Assembly (NCBI GenBank): GCA_964415045.1
Contig: CAYPZL010000068.1
Coordinates: 1-25,712, forward strand
Source of the DNA: CAYPZL01 sp964415045
Lineage (GTDB): Bacteria; Planctomycetota; Phycisphaerae; Sedimentisphaerales; Anaerobacaceae
Direction: 5' to 3'
DNA: 25,712 bases
The notes under the pieces were generated by a model. The model was not told the origin of the DNA. It saw nothing but the letters and a program-made list of their open reading frames with translations, and did no database searches. The position numbers and the translations under genes are program-made. This document shows positions 1 through 7,753 of the stretch, piece by piece. The first letter of the stretch is position 1. Every line of letters starts with the position of its first letter.

Positions 1-52
1 TTCTGGAATTATCTAATGAGGCACGGAGTCACAGCATGCTAAGCGAGCACCC
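1..52. repeat. Left copy of 52-bp terminal inverted repeat
   Basis: These 52 bases are the exact reverse complement of 25660-25711. The copy begins TTCTGGAATTATC and ends AGCGAGCACCC, and it contains the small palindrome AGCATGCT. Identity stops abruptly at position 53. The genes inside are chromosomal in character, so a repeat that ended the assembly at both sides is at least as likely as a true element end. Confidence 0.9.
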
Positions 53-361
53 CCTCCAGAATCGTTGCCGATCGAACGGGCAGCCTGACGCCGTCCCGGT
101 CATCTGTCGGCAAACGAGGCAAGGCCCATGAGCAGTTCTCAGTCGAAATGTTGTCGCCTTGTTGTGCCTGAGGTCGCGCTGTAGGCCGGCCCTGACGTTC
201 GCATTGGTTGGCCGGTGTGCGAGGAATTTCTGTGAAATGGGGTTGCATCGGACAGGGCCGAGGTTGTAGAATGAGAGTGCCAAGGGTATATATAGCGGTT
301 GAGTTTTGCGGTGAAGCCGTGGGTAACTGACATTTTCCCGAAGGGGATAGGAGGTGAAGCC
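53..361. other. Gene-poor left flank
   Basis: I see no convincing gene here. The short minus-strand reading frames show no recognisable domain and continue as shadows of the downstream gene. The only regulatory features I can name are a weak promoter-like pair at 243-272 and the ribosome binding site AGGAGGTG at 349-356. Confidence 0.5.
243..272 (+). promoter_or_regulatory. Possible sigma-70-like promoter for the prepilin gene
   Basis: TTGCAT at 243-248 and TAGAAT at 267-272 are separated by 18 bases. The -10 matches five of six consensus positions; the -35 matches only TTG. Transcription would start near 279, about 80 bases before the ATG. Confidence 0.35.
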
Positions 362-1249
362 ATGCGACCGAAGCAACACGCCTTTACACTCATCGAACTG
401 TTGGTCGTCATCGCGGTCATTGCGATCCTGATGGCGATCCTGATGCCGGCCCTGCAGCGGGCCAAGGAGCAGGGCAAGCGCACCGTTTGCCATGGAAATC
501 TCAAGAACCTGACGCTGGCCTGGCTGATGTACATCGATGAGAACGACGGCAAGCTCGTCAATGGAGCCGGAGGATTCCATTACACCCCGGGGGGCGGGCA
601 TACGGAGAACGGCAGCGCCAGCAACATCGTCGAGCGCGCCTGGGTCGGTCGAGGCTGGGGCAACAACTGGAACAACCCGAACGTGGACAATACCGGGCGG
701 ACCGAAGAGCAACAGAAACAGGCCATCCGGGAGGGGGCGCTGTGGCCGGTAGCGAATGAGTACGGCTGCTACAAATGCCCGACCGGAAGGCGCAATGAGG
801 CCGTCACGTATGCGATTGTGGACGCCATGAACGGCCTGGTCCGCGCCGGCACGAGCGTAGGTAACAACACGAATCATCTCACCGCCGTCGGCGCGCGGGA
901 CGGAAACACCGTGCTCTGGATCAAGAGACGCAGTGAGATCGGCAGTCCGCCGGCGGCGCAGCGCATGGTCTACATCGACGAAGGCGCGATGACGCCGGAC
1001 AGCTTCGCCGTGCACTACAACCAGGATGTGTGGTGGGACGATCCGCCCGTGCGGCACGGCGACGGAACTACCGTCTCCTGGGCCGACGGCCACGTCAGCC
1101 ATCTCAAGTGGAGTTCCGCCGAGACGATCAAACGCGCTCGAGAGATGAGCAACTATTATGGTGGCGGGGGCTTTCGGCCCACGACCGAAGAAGGTCTCCA
1201 GGAGATCCGGCAATTCCGCAAATGGGTGTGGGGCAAGATTCGCTATTAG
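362..1249 (+). CDS. Prepilin-type N-terminal cleavage/methylation protein with H-x9-DG domain
   Basis: A 295-residue pseudopilin-like protein. The short basic leader (MRPKQHA) is followed by FTLIELLVVIAVIAILMAIL, the classic prepilin peptidase site with the glutamate at +5 and a hydrophobic helix. Near the C-terminus, HGDGTTVSWADG fits the H-x9-DG motif of the prepilin-processing-associated domain that is widespread in planctomycetes. The middle is rich in Gly, Asn and Trp. The start at 362 is chosen because AGGAGGTG (349-356) lies five bases upstream; the frame is open further back to 299 but lacks a binding site there. In this family the protein is expected to be exported, cleaved and anchored by its N-terminal helix. 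Which machine it serves is unknown, and paralogues are usually many per genome. An intrinsic terminator follows at 1323-1364, so it is probably a single-gene unit. Confidence 0.9.
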   Translation: MRPKQHAFTLIELLVVIAVIAILMAILMPALQRAKEQGKRTVCHGNLKNLTLAWLMYIDENDGKLVNGAGGFHYTPGGGHTENGSASNIVERAWVGRGWGNNWNNPNVDNTGRTEEQQKQAIREGALWPVANEYGCYKCPTGRRNEAVTYAIVDAMNGLVRAGTSVGNNTNHLTAVGARDGNTVLWIKRRSEIGSPPAAQRMVYIDEGAMTPDSFAVHYNQDVWWDDPPVRHGDGTTVSWADGHVSHLKWSSAETIKRAREMSNYYGGGGFRPTTEEGLQEIRQFRKWVWGKIRY

Positions 1250-1322
1250 ACGCGGCTGTTGGCGGCGGCGTCTCTAATGCCGCGACGACACGCCAAGACC
1301 GCGTGTAATACCATGACCGGAG

Positions 1323-1364
1323 AAACGCAATCCACTGCGAGGACGTGGATTGCGTTTTTCTTTT
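1323..1364 (+). terminator. Intrinsic terminator after the prepilin gene
   Basis: AAACGCAATCCAC (1323-1335) pairs perfectly with GTGGATTGCGTTT (1345-1357) around a nine-base loop. The T-rich run TTTTTCTTTT at 1355-1364 follows. This is the clearest terminator in the window, 74 bases after the stop codon. Confidence 0.9.
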
Positions 1365-1585
1365 GCGCCTGTAACTTTTTTTCGGGTCTCGTGCAGACCC
1401 GCGTCCGCTTACACGTCGCCGCGCCGTACGTCACGATACAGGCCACGGTTCTTCCTGCAAGTCGAGCTTATATCATGGCATAGGCTCTTGTCTCGCAAGG
1501 AACGAGATTTTCTATTCTGGATGCAGTGAGTTTTGTTTCAAGGCCCGACGGGCCGGGTCGCGATGAAAATACGTAATTTTCCTAA

Positions 1586-1613
1586 TTGACAAAACGCCTC
1601 GCGGCACTATAAT
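1586..1613 (+). promoter_or_regulatory. Consensus sigma-70 promoter
   Basis: TTGACA (1586-1591) and TATAAT (1608-1613) are both perfect consensus hexamers with a 16-base spacer. Transcription should begin near 1620 and run rightward into the gene-poor region. It is the strongest-looking promoter in the window, yet the next sizeable gene starts about 860 bases downstream. Confidence 0.75.
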
Positions 1614-1751
1614 GTCCGGCGCTGGTGGGCATCGCGCGCTTGTTTGCGATGCACCGCGAGCGTGATCCGAGGGTGGTGAAAAGCCGGGAGGATGCGGCTT
1701 GCCCATGGACGGGCCAAATGGAAATTGCATTCGACCTCAGGAGGGGGCGGA

Positions 1752-1922
1752 ATGGCAATGATCTTACAGACGGAGGCGCCTTCCAACAAGGAACGGCGTA
1801 TTAGCAATGCGGGCTCCGGCCCGCATCGGTTCGACTTTGCAACATCGAATTCCTTTCCTCTCATTTTCGCGACGACACGATTGGTGCTTCCGGTACGCGC
1901 GCCGGGGGGCCGGAGCAGATGA
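1752..1922 (+). CDS. Possible small protein (56 aa), unknown
   Basis: A 56-codon frame starts at ATG 1752 with AGGAGGG at 1739-1745, six bases upstream, and lies about 130 bases after the predicted transcription start. The product begins MAMILQTEAPSNKERR and ends PVRAPGGRSR. It has no signal peptide, membrane helix or domain I recognise. The well-placed binding site and the strong promoter argue for translation. The odd composition and the hairpin inside it (1807-1826) argue for chance. It could also be a leader peptide. Confidence 0.3.
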   Translation: MAMILQTEAPSNKERRISNAGSGPHRFDFATSNSFPLIFATTRLVLPVRAPGGRSR

Positions 1923-2040
1923 GGTGGCAGGGTATCGGCGAAGGTATTATCACGGGGGGTGTTTCAAGCGTCGCTGACAGAAAGAACTCGTTGGGTCAAA
2001 TCCGCTCGACGTACGGCTGACCGTCGCTGCACGGATGCGG

Positions 2041-2062
2041 CCGGGTGGATGGAACCACCCGG
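2041..2062 (+). other. Perfect 8-bp hairpin
   Basis: CCGGGTGG (2041-2048) and CCACCCGG (2055-2062) form a perfect stem around ATGGAA. There is no T-run. It belongs to the run of foldbacks upstream of the beta-propeller gene. Confidence 0.45.
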
Positions 2063-2114
2063 TAAGAACGGCAATCCACGGATGGTGTAGTGTAACGCAG
2101 GTCCACGGATGGAC

Positions 2115-2177
2115 GGGGCACTGTTCGGTTTGTAGCCCATGGGACTACAGGGGGTGCACCCTTCCGAGCAGTGCCCT
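2115..2177 (+). other. Large imperfect hairpin / structured RNA element
   Basis: GGGCACTGTTCGG (2116-2128) pairs with CCGAGCAGTGCCC (2164-2176) over 13 positions with one G-T wobble. The enclosed 35 bases contain a second foldback (TGTAG...CTACA) and the palindrome GGGTGCACCC. There is no T-run after it, so it is not an ordinary terminator. A perfect 8-bp hairpin at 2041-2062 and two copies of CCACGGATGG lie just upstream. Confidence 0.45.
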
Positions 2178-2478
2178 CTCATTTTGGCCGGGCCGCTCCG
2201 GCTCGTGACGGCACCTGCGCGTCAGGGGCGCGTCCCCTTCGTATGAGCGCGGAGCGTTTCCCTGGCGGCGGGGTCCGGTGTGCCTCAGCAGGATTGGCCC
2301 CGGCTCAGAGTCAATCGCATTCCTTCTCGCCCGGCGTGTGCCGGGAATCATGGTTGAACGGGCCGCCGATGCGCCGTATGATCCTCCGGTGCGAGCTGGA
2401 CGTTCCGATCGCGTCGAGATCGCCTGCGTACGGTTGTCAATGGTCTCCATCACTTGCAATAGGGAAGGGTACACAGCC

Positions 2479-5400
2479 ATGAAAGCACCGGAGCGGTTGT
2501 CACTGTCTACGCTTGTCATTTCCATCCTGTTGGTCTCCCGCATCTCCGCAGCGCCGGCGCAATCGGTAGAATCCGAGGCCCGCGCGATTCTCGAGGCCAC
2601 GGGTGTCAAAGGAGGGCTCGTCGTGCACGTCGGCTGCGGCGCCGGCGCTCTCACGGCGGCCCTGGGGGCGGACAAAGCATATCTCGTGCACGGCCTGGAC
2701 GCCGACGCCGCCCACGTGCGAGCGGCTCGGGAGCGCATCGCCTCGCTGGGTCTGTACGGGCGGGTATCCGCCGACCGGCTCGAGGGCAAGCGCCTGCCTT
2801 ATATCGACAATCTGGTCAACCTCGTCGTGTCGGAGGATCCGGGGGCGATACCGCAAAGCGAGGTGCTTCGCGTTCTTTGTCCCAACGGCGTCGCTTATCT
2901 CAAGCAGGGCGGCGCATGGGTGAAGCGGGTAAAGCCCCGCCCGGAGCAGCTCGATGAATGGACCCATTACCTGCACGATGCGTCCAACAACGCGGTTTCT
3001 CACGACACCGTGGTCGGCCCGCCCCGGCGTCTGCAGTGGCTGGGCAGTCCCCGCTGGGCCCGTCACCACGATCGCATGTCCAGCGTCAGCGGGGCGGTTT
3101 CGGCCGGGGGGCGCGTCTTCTACATCTTCGACGAAGCGTCGCGCGCGTCGGTTCTGGTGCCCCCGCAGTGGACGTTGATCGCCCGGGACGCCTACAACGG
3201 CACGGTCTTGTGGAAACGGCCGCTGGGCAAATGGCACACGCACCTGTGGCCGCTCAAGAGCGGACCGGCCAACCTGCCGCGCCGTCTGGTGGCAGCGGGC
3301 GACCGCGTGTACGTGACGGTCAGCCTGGACGCGCCCCTGACGGCGCTGGACGCGGCCACGGGAGAAGTCGTGCGGACGTACGAGGGAACGAGCGCGACCG
3401 AAGAAGTGATCCATCGGGACGGCCTGCTCTTTCTGCTCGTAGACAAGGACGCCGCGCCGCCGGAATTTGCCAATCTCAACGCGATCAAGCACGCCTATGG
3501 CGGGGCGTTCTGGTCCGAGACGCCGCGCCGCACGATCACGGCGATTCGCGCCGGCAGCGGCGAAGTGCTGTGGACCTCGGAACGGACCGTCTTGCCCGTG
3601 ACTTTAGCCGCCGACGGGCGGTGCGTGTACTTCCATGATGGAAGCCGCATCGTCAGCCTCGACCGCCTCACCGGTGACGAAGTCTGGCGGTCCGAGCCGA
3701 TTGCCTGCACCGACGTGTTGCGCTCGTTCTACGCACCGACGCTGCTGGTCTACGACGGCGTTGTGCTCTTCTCCGGCGGCGAAACCGCCGGCCAGCAGAC
3801 CGGCTCCTGGTACATGAGCGGCAAGGACACTATGACGGCGCTCTCGGCCGAGACGGGGCAGGTGCTTTGGTCAGCTTACCATCCCCCCTCGGGATACCGC
3901 TCGGCAGAGGATCTGCTGGTGGCCGACGGCCTGGTGTGGACGGGTGAGACCACGAGCGGCCGCGCGGTCGGCGTTTTCAGCGCCCGCGATCCGTATACCG
4001 GGGAAGTCAAATGCGAATTCCCGCCGGGCGTCGATACGTACTGGTTTCATCATCGCTGCTATCGCGGCAAGGCGACGGACAAGTACCTGCTGATGTCGCG
4101 CACCGGCACGGAATTCATCGACGTCCGCGATCATACGTGGTCGCTGCATCACTGGGTGCGCGGCGCGTGCCTGTACGGCCTCATGCCTGCCAACGGGCTG
4201 CTCTATGCACCACAGCATCCGTGCGCCTGCTACTTGGAGACGAAGCTGTTCGGTTTCAATGCCCTGGCGCCCGCTTCGGAGGGGCCGCGCGTGCCGGCGC
4301 GGATCGACGATACGGCGCGCCTGGAGAAGGGCCCGGCATATGGCGCCGCCGGCACCGGCTCCGCCCGGGACGGCGACTGGCCCACCTATCGGGGCAACGC
4401 CCGGCGCAGCGGCGCCACGAGCGCTTCGGTGCCATACAGGCTCAAGCGCACGTGGCAGGCCCGCGTCGGAGGACGCCTCACCAGCCCGGTCGTCGCGGGG
4501 GGAAAACTATTTGTCGCGAGCATCGACGCTCACAGGGTGTATGCCCTCGACGCCGCCACGGGCGAAGCGGTGTGGTCGTTCGCGGCGGGGGGCCGGGTGG
4601 ACTCTCCGCCGACGTTCCGCAACGGCCGCGTCCTTTTCGGCTCGGCCGACGGATGGGTCTACAGCCTGCGTGCCTCCGACGGCGTCCTGGCCTGGCGGTT
4701 TCGGGCCGCTCCGATGGACCAGCGCACGGTCGCCTTCGAGCAACTCGAATCGGTCTGGCCCGTCCACGGCAGCGTGCTGATCCGCGACGGCGTTCTCTAC
4801 TGCGTGGCCGGGCGATCCATGTTTCTCGACGGAGGCTTGCGTTTGCTGCGGCTGGATCCGAAAACGGGGCGCAAGCTCTCCGAGACCGTCATGACCGACG
4901 TCGATCCGCAAACAGGCCAGGATATTCACACGCACGTGAGCTGGCTGAACATGCCTGTGGCTCTACCGGACATCCTGTCGAGCGAGGGCGATCTGGTCTA
5001 CATGCGGTCGCAGCCCTTCCGGTTGGACGGGACGCGCCTGCCGCTCAAAGCCTTTCCGAAGGGAACGGACGCCGACCGCGGCGCGCCGGCGCCGATACAG
5101 GACCCCGACCACGCGCATTTGTTCAGTCCCACGGGATTCCTCGATGACAGCTACTGGCACCGGACGTACTGGATGTACGGCAGTCGTTTCGTCAGCGGCT
5201 GGTGCGGGTACTATCTGGCGGGCAAGGCGGCTCCCGCCGGCCGTATCCTCGTGTTCGACGACGAGAACGTCTACGGTTTCGGACGCAAACCCCAGTATTA
5301 CCGCTGGACCACGCCCATCGAGCATCATCTTTTCGCGGCGAGCAAGGCGTCGCTTCTCACCGAGCAGCCTGCCGACGATGCAAAAGGCTCTTGCGTGCGT

Positions 5401-6423
5401 ATCGCCAAGTCGGCCAGTTTGAACCCGGCCGGCAAGGCCCTGACCGTGGAGGCATGGATCAAAGCCGAAAAGCCCGGCGGCGTGGTCGTCTCGCGCGGAG
5501 GCAGTGTTCAGGGGTACACGCTGTATTTGAAGAACGGTCGTCCGCACTTTGCGGTGCGTACGAACGAGAAGCTCGCTTCGGTCGGTGCGGCCAAACGAGC
5601 GGTTGGACGCTGGGTGCACCTTGCCGGTGTTCTAACGGCCGAGAAGAAGCTGCGGCTCTACGTGGACGGGCGGCTCGCCGGCTCCGCTTCCGCACCCGCG
5701 TTGATCGGCGCGGACCCGAGCCAGCCGATGGAGATTGCCGCCGACGAGGGCGGGGGAGCCGTGGGCGATTACGCGGCCCCGTTTCCGTTCAAGGGTCTGA
5801 TCGACGAGGTACGCATCTATCATCATGCGCTGAGCGACGCGGAGATACGAAAGCATGCTTCGAGTGTCTCGCCTGAAGGTTTCGAGACGACCGATCTGGT
5901 CCTGTGGTACTCGTTCGATGCCGGCGACGCCCGCGACGCGTCGGGCCGAAAGAACAAAGGGACCGTCGTGGGCGCTGCCGCCGCGGCCGGTAGAATCGGC
6001 CGGGCCTTGCAGTTCACGGGCAAGGCCGGCTCCGGCGCGGACTTCTTCGTGACGCACGCCTGGACGGCCGAGCTTCCTCTGCTGGCCCGGGCCATGGTGC
6101 TGGCTGACGAAACGCTCTTCGTAGCCGGTGTGCCCGATGTGATCGACGAGGAGCAGACGTTCAAGCGGATCGACGATCCTGCGGTGCAGCCCGATTTAGC
6201 CGCCCAGGCCGAGGCCCTGGCGGGCCACAAGGGGGCTCTGCTGATGGCGGTTTCCAGGCAGCAGGGTAAGGAACTGGCTCGATACAAGCTGGACAGCCCG
6301 CCTGTGTTCGACGGCATGGCGGCCGCGGGTGGTTGCATCTACATGACCACCGTGGACGGCCGGGTGTGCTGCCTGGGCCGGCGCGGGCAAGACGTCAAGG
6401 GCTTCGCGACGATGAATCCGTAA
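2479..6423 (+). CDS. Secreted protein: methyltransferase-like domain, PQQ-like beta-propellers and LamG
   Basis: A 1314-residue exported multidomain protein. Residues 1-27 form a signal peptide ending near APA-QS. Residues about 34-140 look like a class I SAM-dependent methyltransferase fold: HVGCGAG around 50-56 is motif I, and GLD near 74 is the acidic end of strand 2. From about 150, PQQ-like blades recur (for example YNGTVLWKRPL, AETGQVLWSAY, ATGEAVWSFA). A new propeller opens near 634 with WPTYRGNARRSG. A LamG/concanavalin-like domain (about 965-1130: LTVEAWIKAE, GLIDEVRIYHHALSDAEI) interrupts the second propeller. It is followed by what looks like the first strands of another LamG unit (LVLWYSFDAG) and a final blade. 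The start is the ATG before the signal peptide; the frame is open further upstream without a binding site. The next propeller gene begins 13 bases later. I see no dehydrogenase catalytic site; the substrate is unknown, and carbohydrate binding is only inferred from LamG. Confidence 0.88.
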   Translation: MKAPERLSLSTLVISILLVSRISAAPAQSVESEARAILEATGVKGGLVVHVGCGAGALTAALGADKAYLVHGLDADAAHVRAARERIASLGLYGRVSADRLEGKRLPYIDNLVNLVVSEDPGAIPQSEVLRVLCPNGVAYLKQGGAWVKRVKPRPEQLDEWTHYLHDASNNAVSHDTVVGPPRRLQWLGSPRWARHHDRMSSVSGAVSAGGRVFYIFDEASRASVLVPPQWTLIARDAYNGTVLWKRPLGKWHTHLWPLKSGPANLPRRLVAAGDRVYVTVSLDAPLTALDAATGEVVRTYEGTSATEEVIHRDGLLFLLVDKDAAPPEFANLNAIKHAYGGAFWSETPRRTITAIRAGSGEVLWTSERTVLPVTLAADGRCVYFHDGSRIVSLDRLTGDEVWRSEPIACTDVLRSFYAPTLLVYDGVVLFSGGETAGQQTGSWYMSGKDTMTALSAETGQVLWSAYHPPSGYRSAEDLLVADGLVWTGETTSGRAVGVFSARDPYTGEVKCEFPPGVDTYWFHHRCYRGKATDKYLLMSRTGTEFIDVRDHTWSLHHWVRGACLYGLMPANGLLYAPQHPCACYLETKLFGFNALAPASEGPRVPARIDDTARLEKGPAYGAAGTGSARDGDWPTYRGNARRSGATSASVPYRLKRTWQARVGGRLTSPVVAGGKLFVASIDAHRVYALDAATGEAVWSFAAGGRVDSPPTFRNGRVLFGSADGWVYSLRASDGVLAWRFRAAPMDQRTVAFEQLESVWPVHGSVLIRDGVLYCVAGRSMFLDGGLRLLRLDPKTGRKLSETVMTDVDPQTGQDIHTHVSWLNMPVALPDILSSEGDLVYMRSQPFRLDGTRLPLKAFPKGTDADRGAPAPIQDPDHAHLFSPTGFLDDSYWHRTYWMYGSRFVSGWCGYYLAGKAAPAGRILVFDDENVYGFGRKPQYYRWTTPIEHHLFAASKASLLTEQPADDAKGSCVRIAKSASLNPAGKALTVEAWIKAEKPGGVVVSRGGSVQGYTLYLKNGRPHFAVRTNEKLASVGAAKRAVGRWVHLAGVLTAEKKLRLYVDGRLAGSASAPALIGADPSQPMEIAADEGGGAVGDYAAPFPFKGLIDEVRIYHHALSDAEIRKHASSVSPEGFETTDLVLWYSFDAGDARDASGRKNKGTVVGAAAAAGRIGRALQFTGKAGSGADFFVTHAWTAELPLLARAMVLADETLFVAGVPDVIDEEQTFKRIDDPAVQPDLAAQAEALAGHKGALLMAVSRQQGKELARYKLDSPPVFDGMAAAGGCIYMTTVDGRVCCLGRRGQDVKGFATMNP

Positions 6424-6436
6424 TGGGGGACCAGGC

Positions 6437-7723
6437 ATGTTGACACGACGCCGGGGAAGTGCGCTGCGCACGGTAGCGGTTTGGTGTGTCCTGTTGCTGC
6501 CGGTTGTTACTGGTGCTGCGCACGGCGAGGGACTTATCCCGTCCCCGGAGGCCGGCTGGCCGCAGTGGCGCGGCCCGCGACGCGATGGAATCTCCGACGA
6601 GAAAGGCTTGCTGCAAAGTTGGCCGGAGGGGGGGCCGGAACTTCTCTGGAAGATTGACGGCCTGGGCCTGGGGTGGTCGTCGCCGATTATCGTCGGCCAA
6701 TCCCTGTACATCACGGGCGACGTGGGCGACGACCTGGTGATTTTCGCCTTCGACCGGGACGGAAACCCGAAATGGCAGACGAAGAATGGGAAACGATGGG
6801 TCAAACCCTACCCGGGGGCCCGCGCCTGTTGCGCGTATTCCGACGGGCGTCTCTACAACATGAACGCGCACGGCCGCGTCGTTTGCCTGGATGCCGCCTC
6901 GGGCGCGGAGATCTGGGCCGTGAACATCCTCGAACGATTCGAGGGCAAGAACATCACCTGGGCGCTGAGCGAATGTCTCCTGGTCGACGGCGACCGGGTG
7001 ATCGTCACGCCGGGAGGCAGGAAGGCGCTCATGGCCGCGCTGGACAAGCGGACAGGACGGACGGTCTGGGCCACGCCGCCGCTGGGAGATGACAAGACGT
7101 CGCATTGCTCGCCGATCCTGTTCCGTTACGGCGGACGCCGGCTGATCTCGAACACTTCCTCGGCCCACGGCTTCGGTGTAGACGCCGACACGGGCGAGCT
7201 GCTCTGGACGGTCCCGCTCAAGAGCCCCTATGGGACCAACGTCGCGACGCCGATCTACGATTCCGGCCGTGTGTTCTACATGACGCCGTATACTGAGCTG
7301 GGCAAACAGTATCGTTTGCTCGTGGGGCCGAAGAACACAACGGCCGAGCACGTCTGGACGGCGCCGATCGATGCCGTCACCGGGGCGGCCGTGCTCGTGG
7401 ACGGCACGCTGTTTGCCGCCCGCTACCGCCAGGACAAGTGGTGGTTCGCCTTCGATTGGCAGACGGGCCGGATCAAACATGAGCTCAAAGACCTGACCAC
7501 CGGCGCCGCCATCTACGCCGACGGGCGCCTCTACTGCCTCGACGAACGCGGCAACGTCGCGCTGGTGGAGCCCGAGGGGCTGAAGATCGTCAGCCGCTTT
7601 CCGCTCGTCACCGGCCGCGTCCGCGACGCCTGGGCCCACCCCGTCCTGCTCGACGCCCGCCTCTACCTCCGCTACCACGACACCCTATTCTGCTACGACG
7701 TCAAGAGGCGAGACGGCATGTAA
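6437..7723 (+). CDS. Secreted PQQ-like beta-propeller repeat protein
   Basis: A 428-residue exported protein. The N-terminus has a basic stretch (MLTRRRG), a hydrophobic core (VAVWCVLLLPVV) and a probable cleavage near AAHG-EG. WPQWRGPRRDGI at about residue 40 is the usual opening of the planctomycete PQQ-like propeller family. Later blades carry typical turns such as DAASGAEIWAVNI, DKRTGRTVWATP, DADTGELLWTVP and DWQTGRIKHEL. The length suits one propeller of six to eight blades. It starts 13 bases after the preceding gene, with GGGGGA upstream of the ATG, so the two are probably one operon. The paired propellers may act together at the cell surface, but no substrate or cofactor can be read from the sequence; the fold name does not imply that PQQ is bound. 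Confidence 0.9.
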   Translation: MLTRRRGSALRTVAVWCVLLLPVVTGAAHGEGLIPSPEAGWPQWRGPRRDGISDEKGLLQSWPEGGPELLWKIDGLGLGWSSPIIVGQSLYITGDVGDDLVIFAFDRDGNPKWQTKNGKRWVKPYPGARACCAYSDGRLYNMNAHGRVVCLDAASGAEIWAVNILERFEGKNITWALSECLLVDGDRVIVTPGGRKALMAALDKRTGRTVWATPPLGDDKTSHCSPILFRYGGRRLISNTSSAHGFGVDADTGELLWTVPLKSPYGTNVATPIYDSGRVFYMTPYTELGKQYRLLVGPKNTTAEHVWTAPIDAVTGAAVLVDGTLFAARYRQDKWWFAFDWQTGRIKHELKDLTTGAAIYADGRLYCLDERGNVALVEPEGLKIVSRFPLVTGRVRDAWAHPVLLDARLYLRYHDTLFCYDVKRRDGM

Positions 7724-7753
7724 TCGGTTCGCGAATTCACCCTGACGCTCGAA

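Larger units (their letters stand above)
1250..2478. other. 1.2-kb gene-poor region with promoter and hairpins
   Basis: There is no large recognisable gene between the prepilin gene and the beta-propeller gene. The stretch holds the terminator at 1323-1364, a consensus promoter at 1586-1613, one small ORF with a good binding site (1752-1922), and hairpins at 1629-1652, 1807-1826, 2041-2062, 2115-2177 and 2330-2345. The decamer CCACGGATGG occurs at 2076-2085 and again at 2103-2112. It could be a long structured leader, a non-coding RNA locus, or decayed sequence. I found no signature of RNase P RNA, tmRNA, SRP RNA or a riboswitch class I know. Confidence 0.6.

Noticed and set aside
29..1213. 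394-codon minus-strand ORF
   Set aside because: It lies opposite the prepilin gene, has no domain or binding site, and its composition is that of a shadow of GC-rich codons.
1383..1401. Hairpin CGGGTCT / AGACCCG as a second terminator
   Set aside because: On the plus strand the T-run precedes the stem instead of following it, and on the minus strand the stem is followed by A residues.
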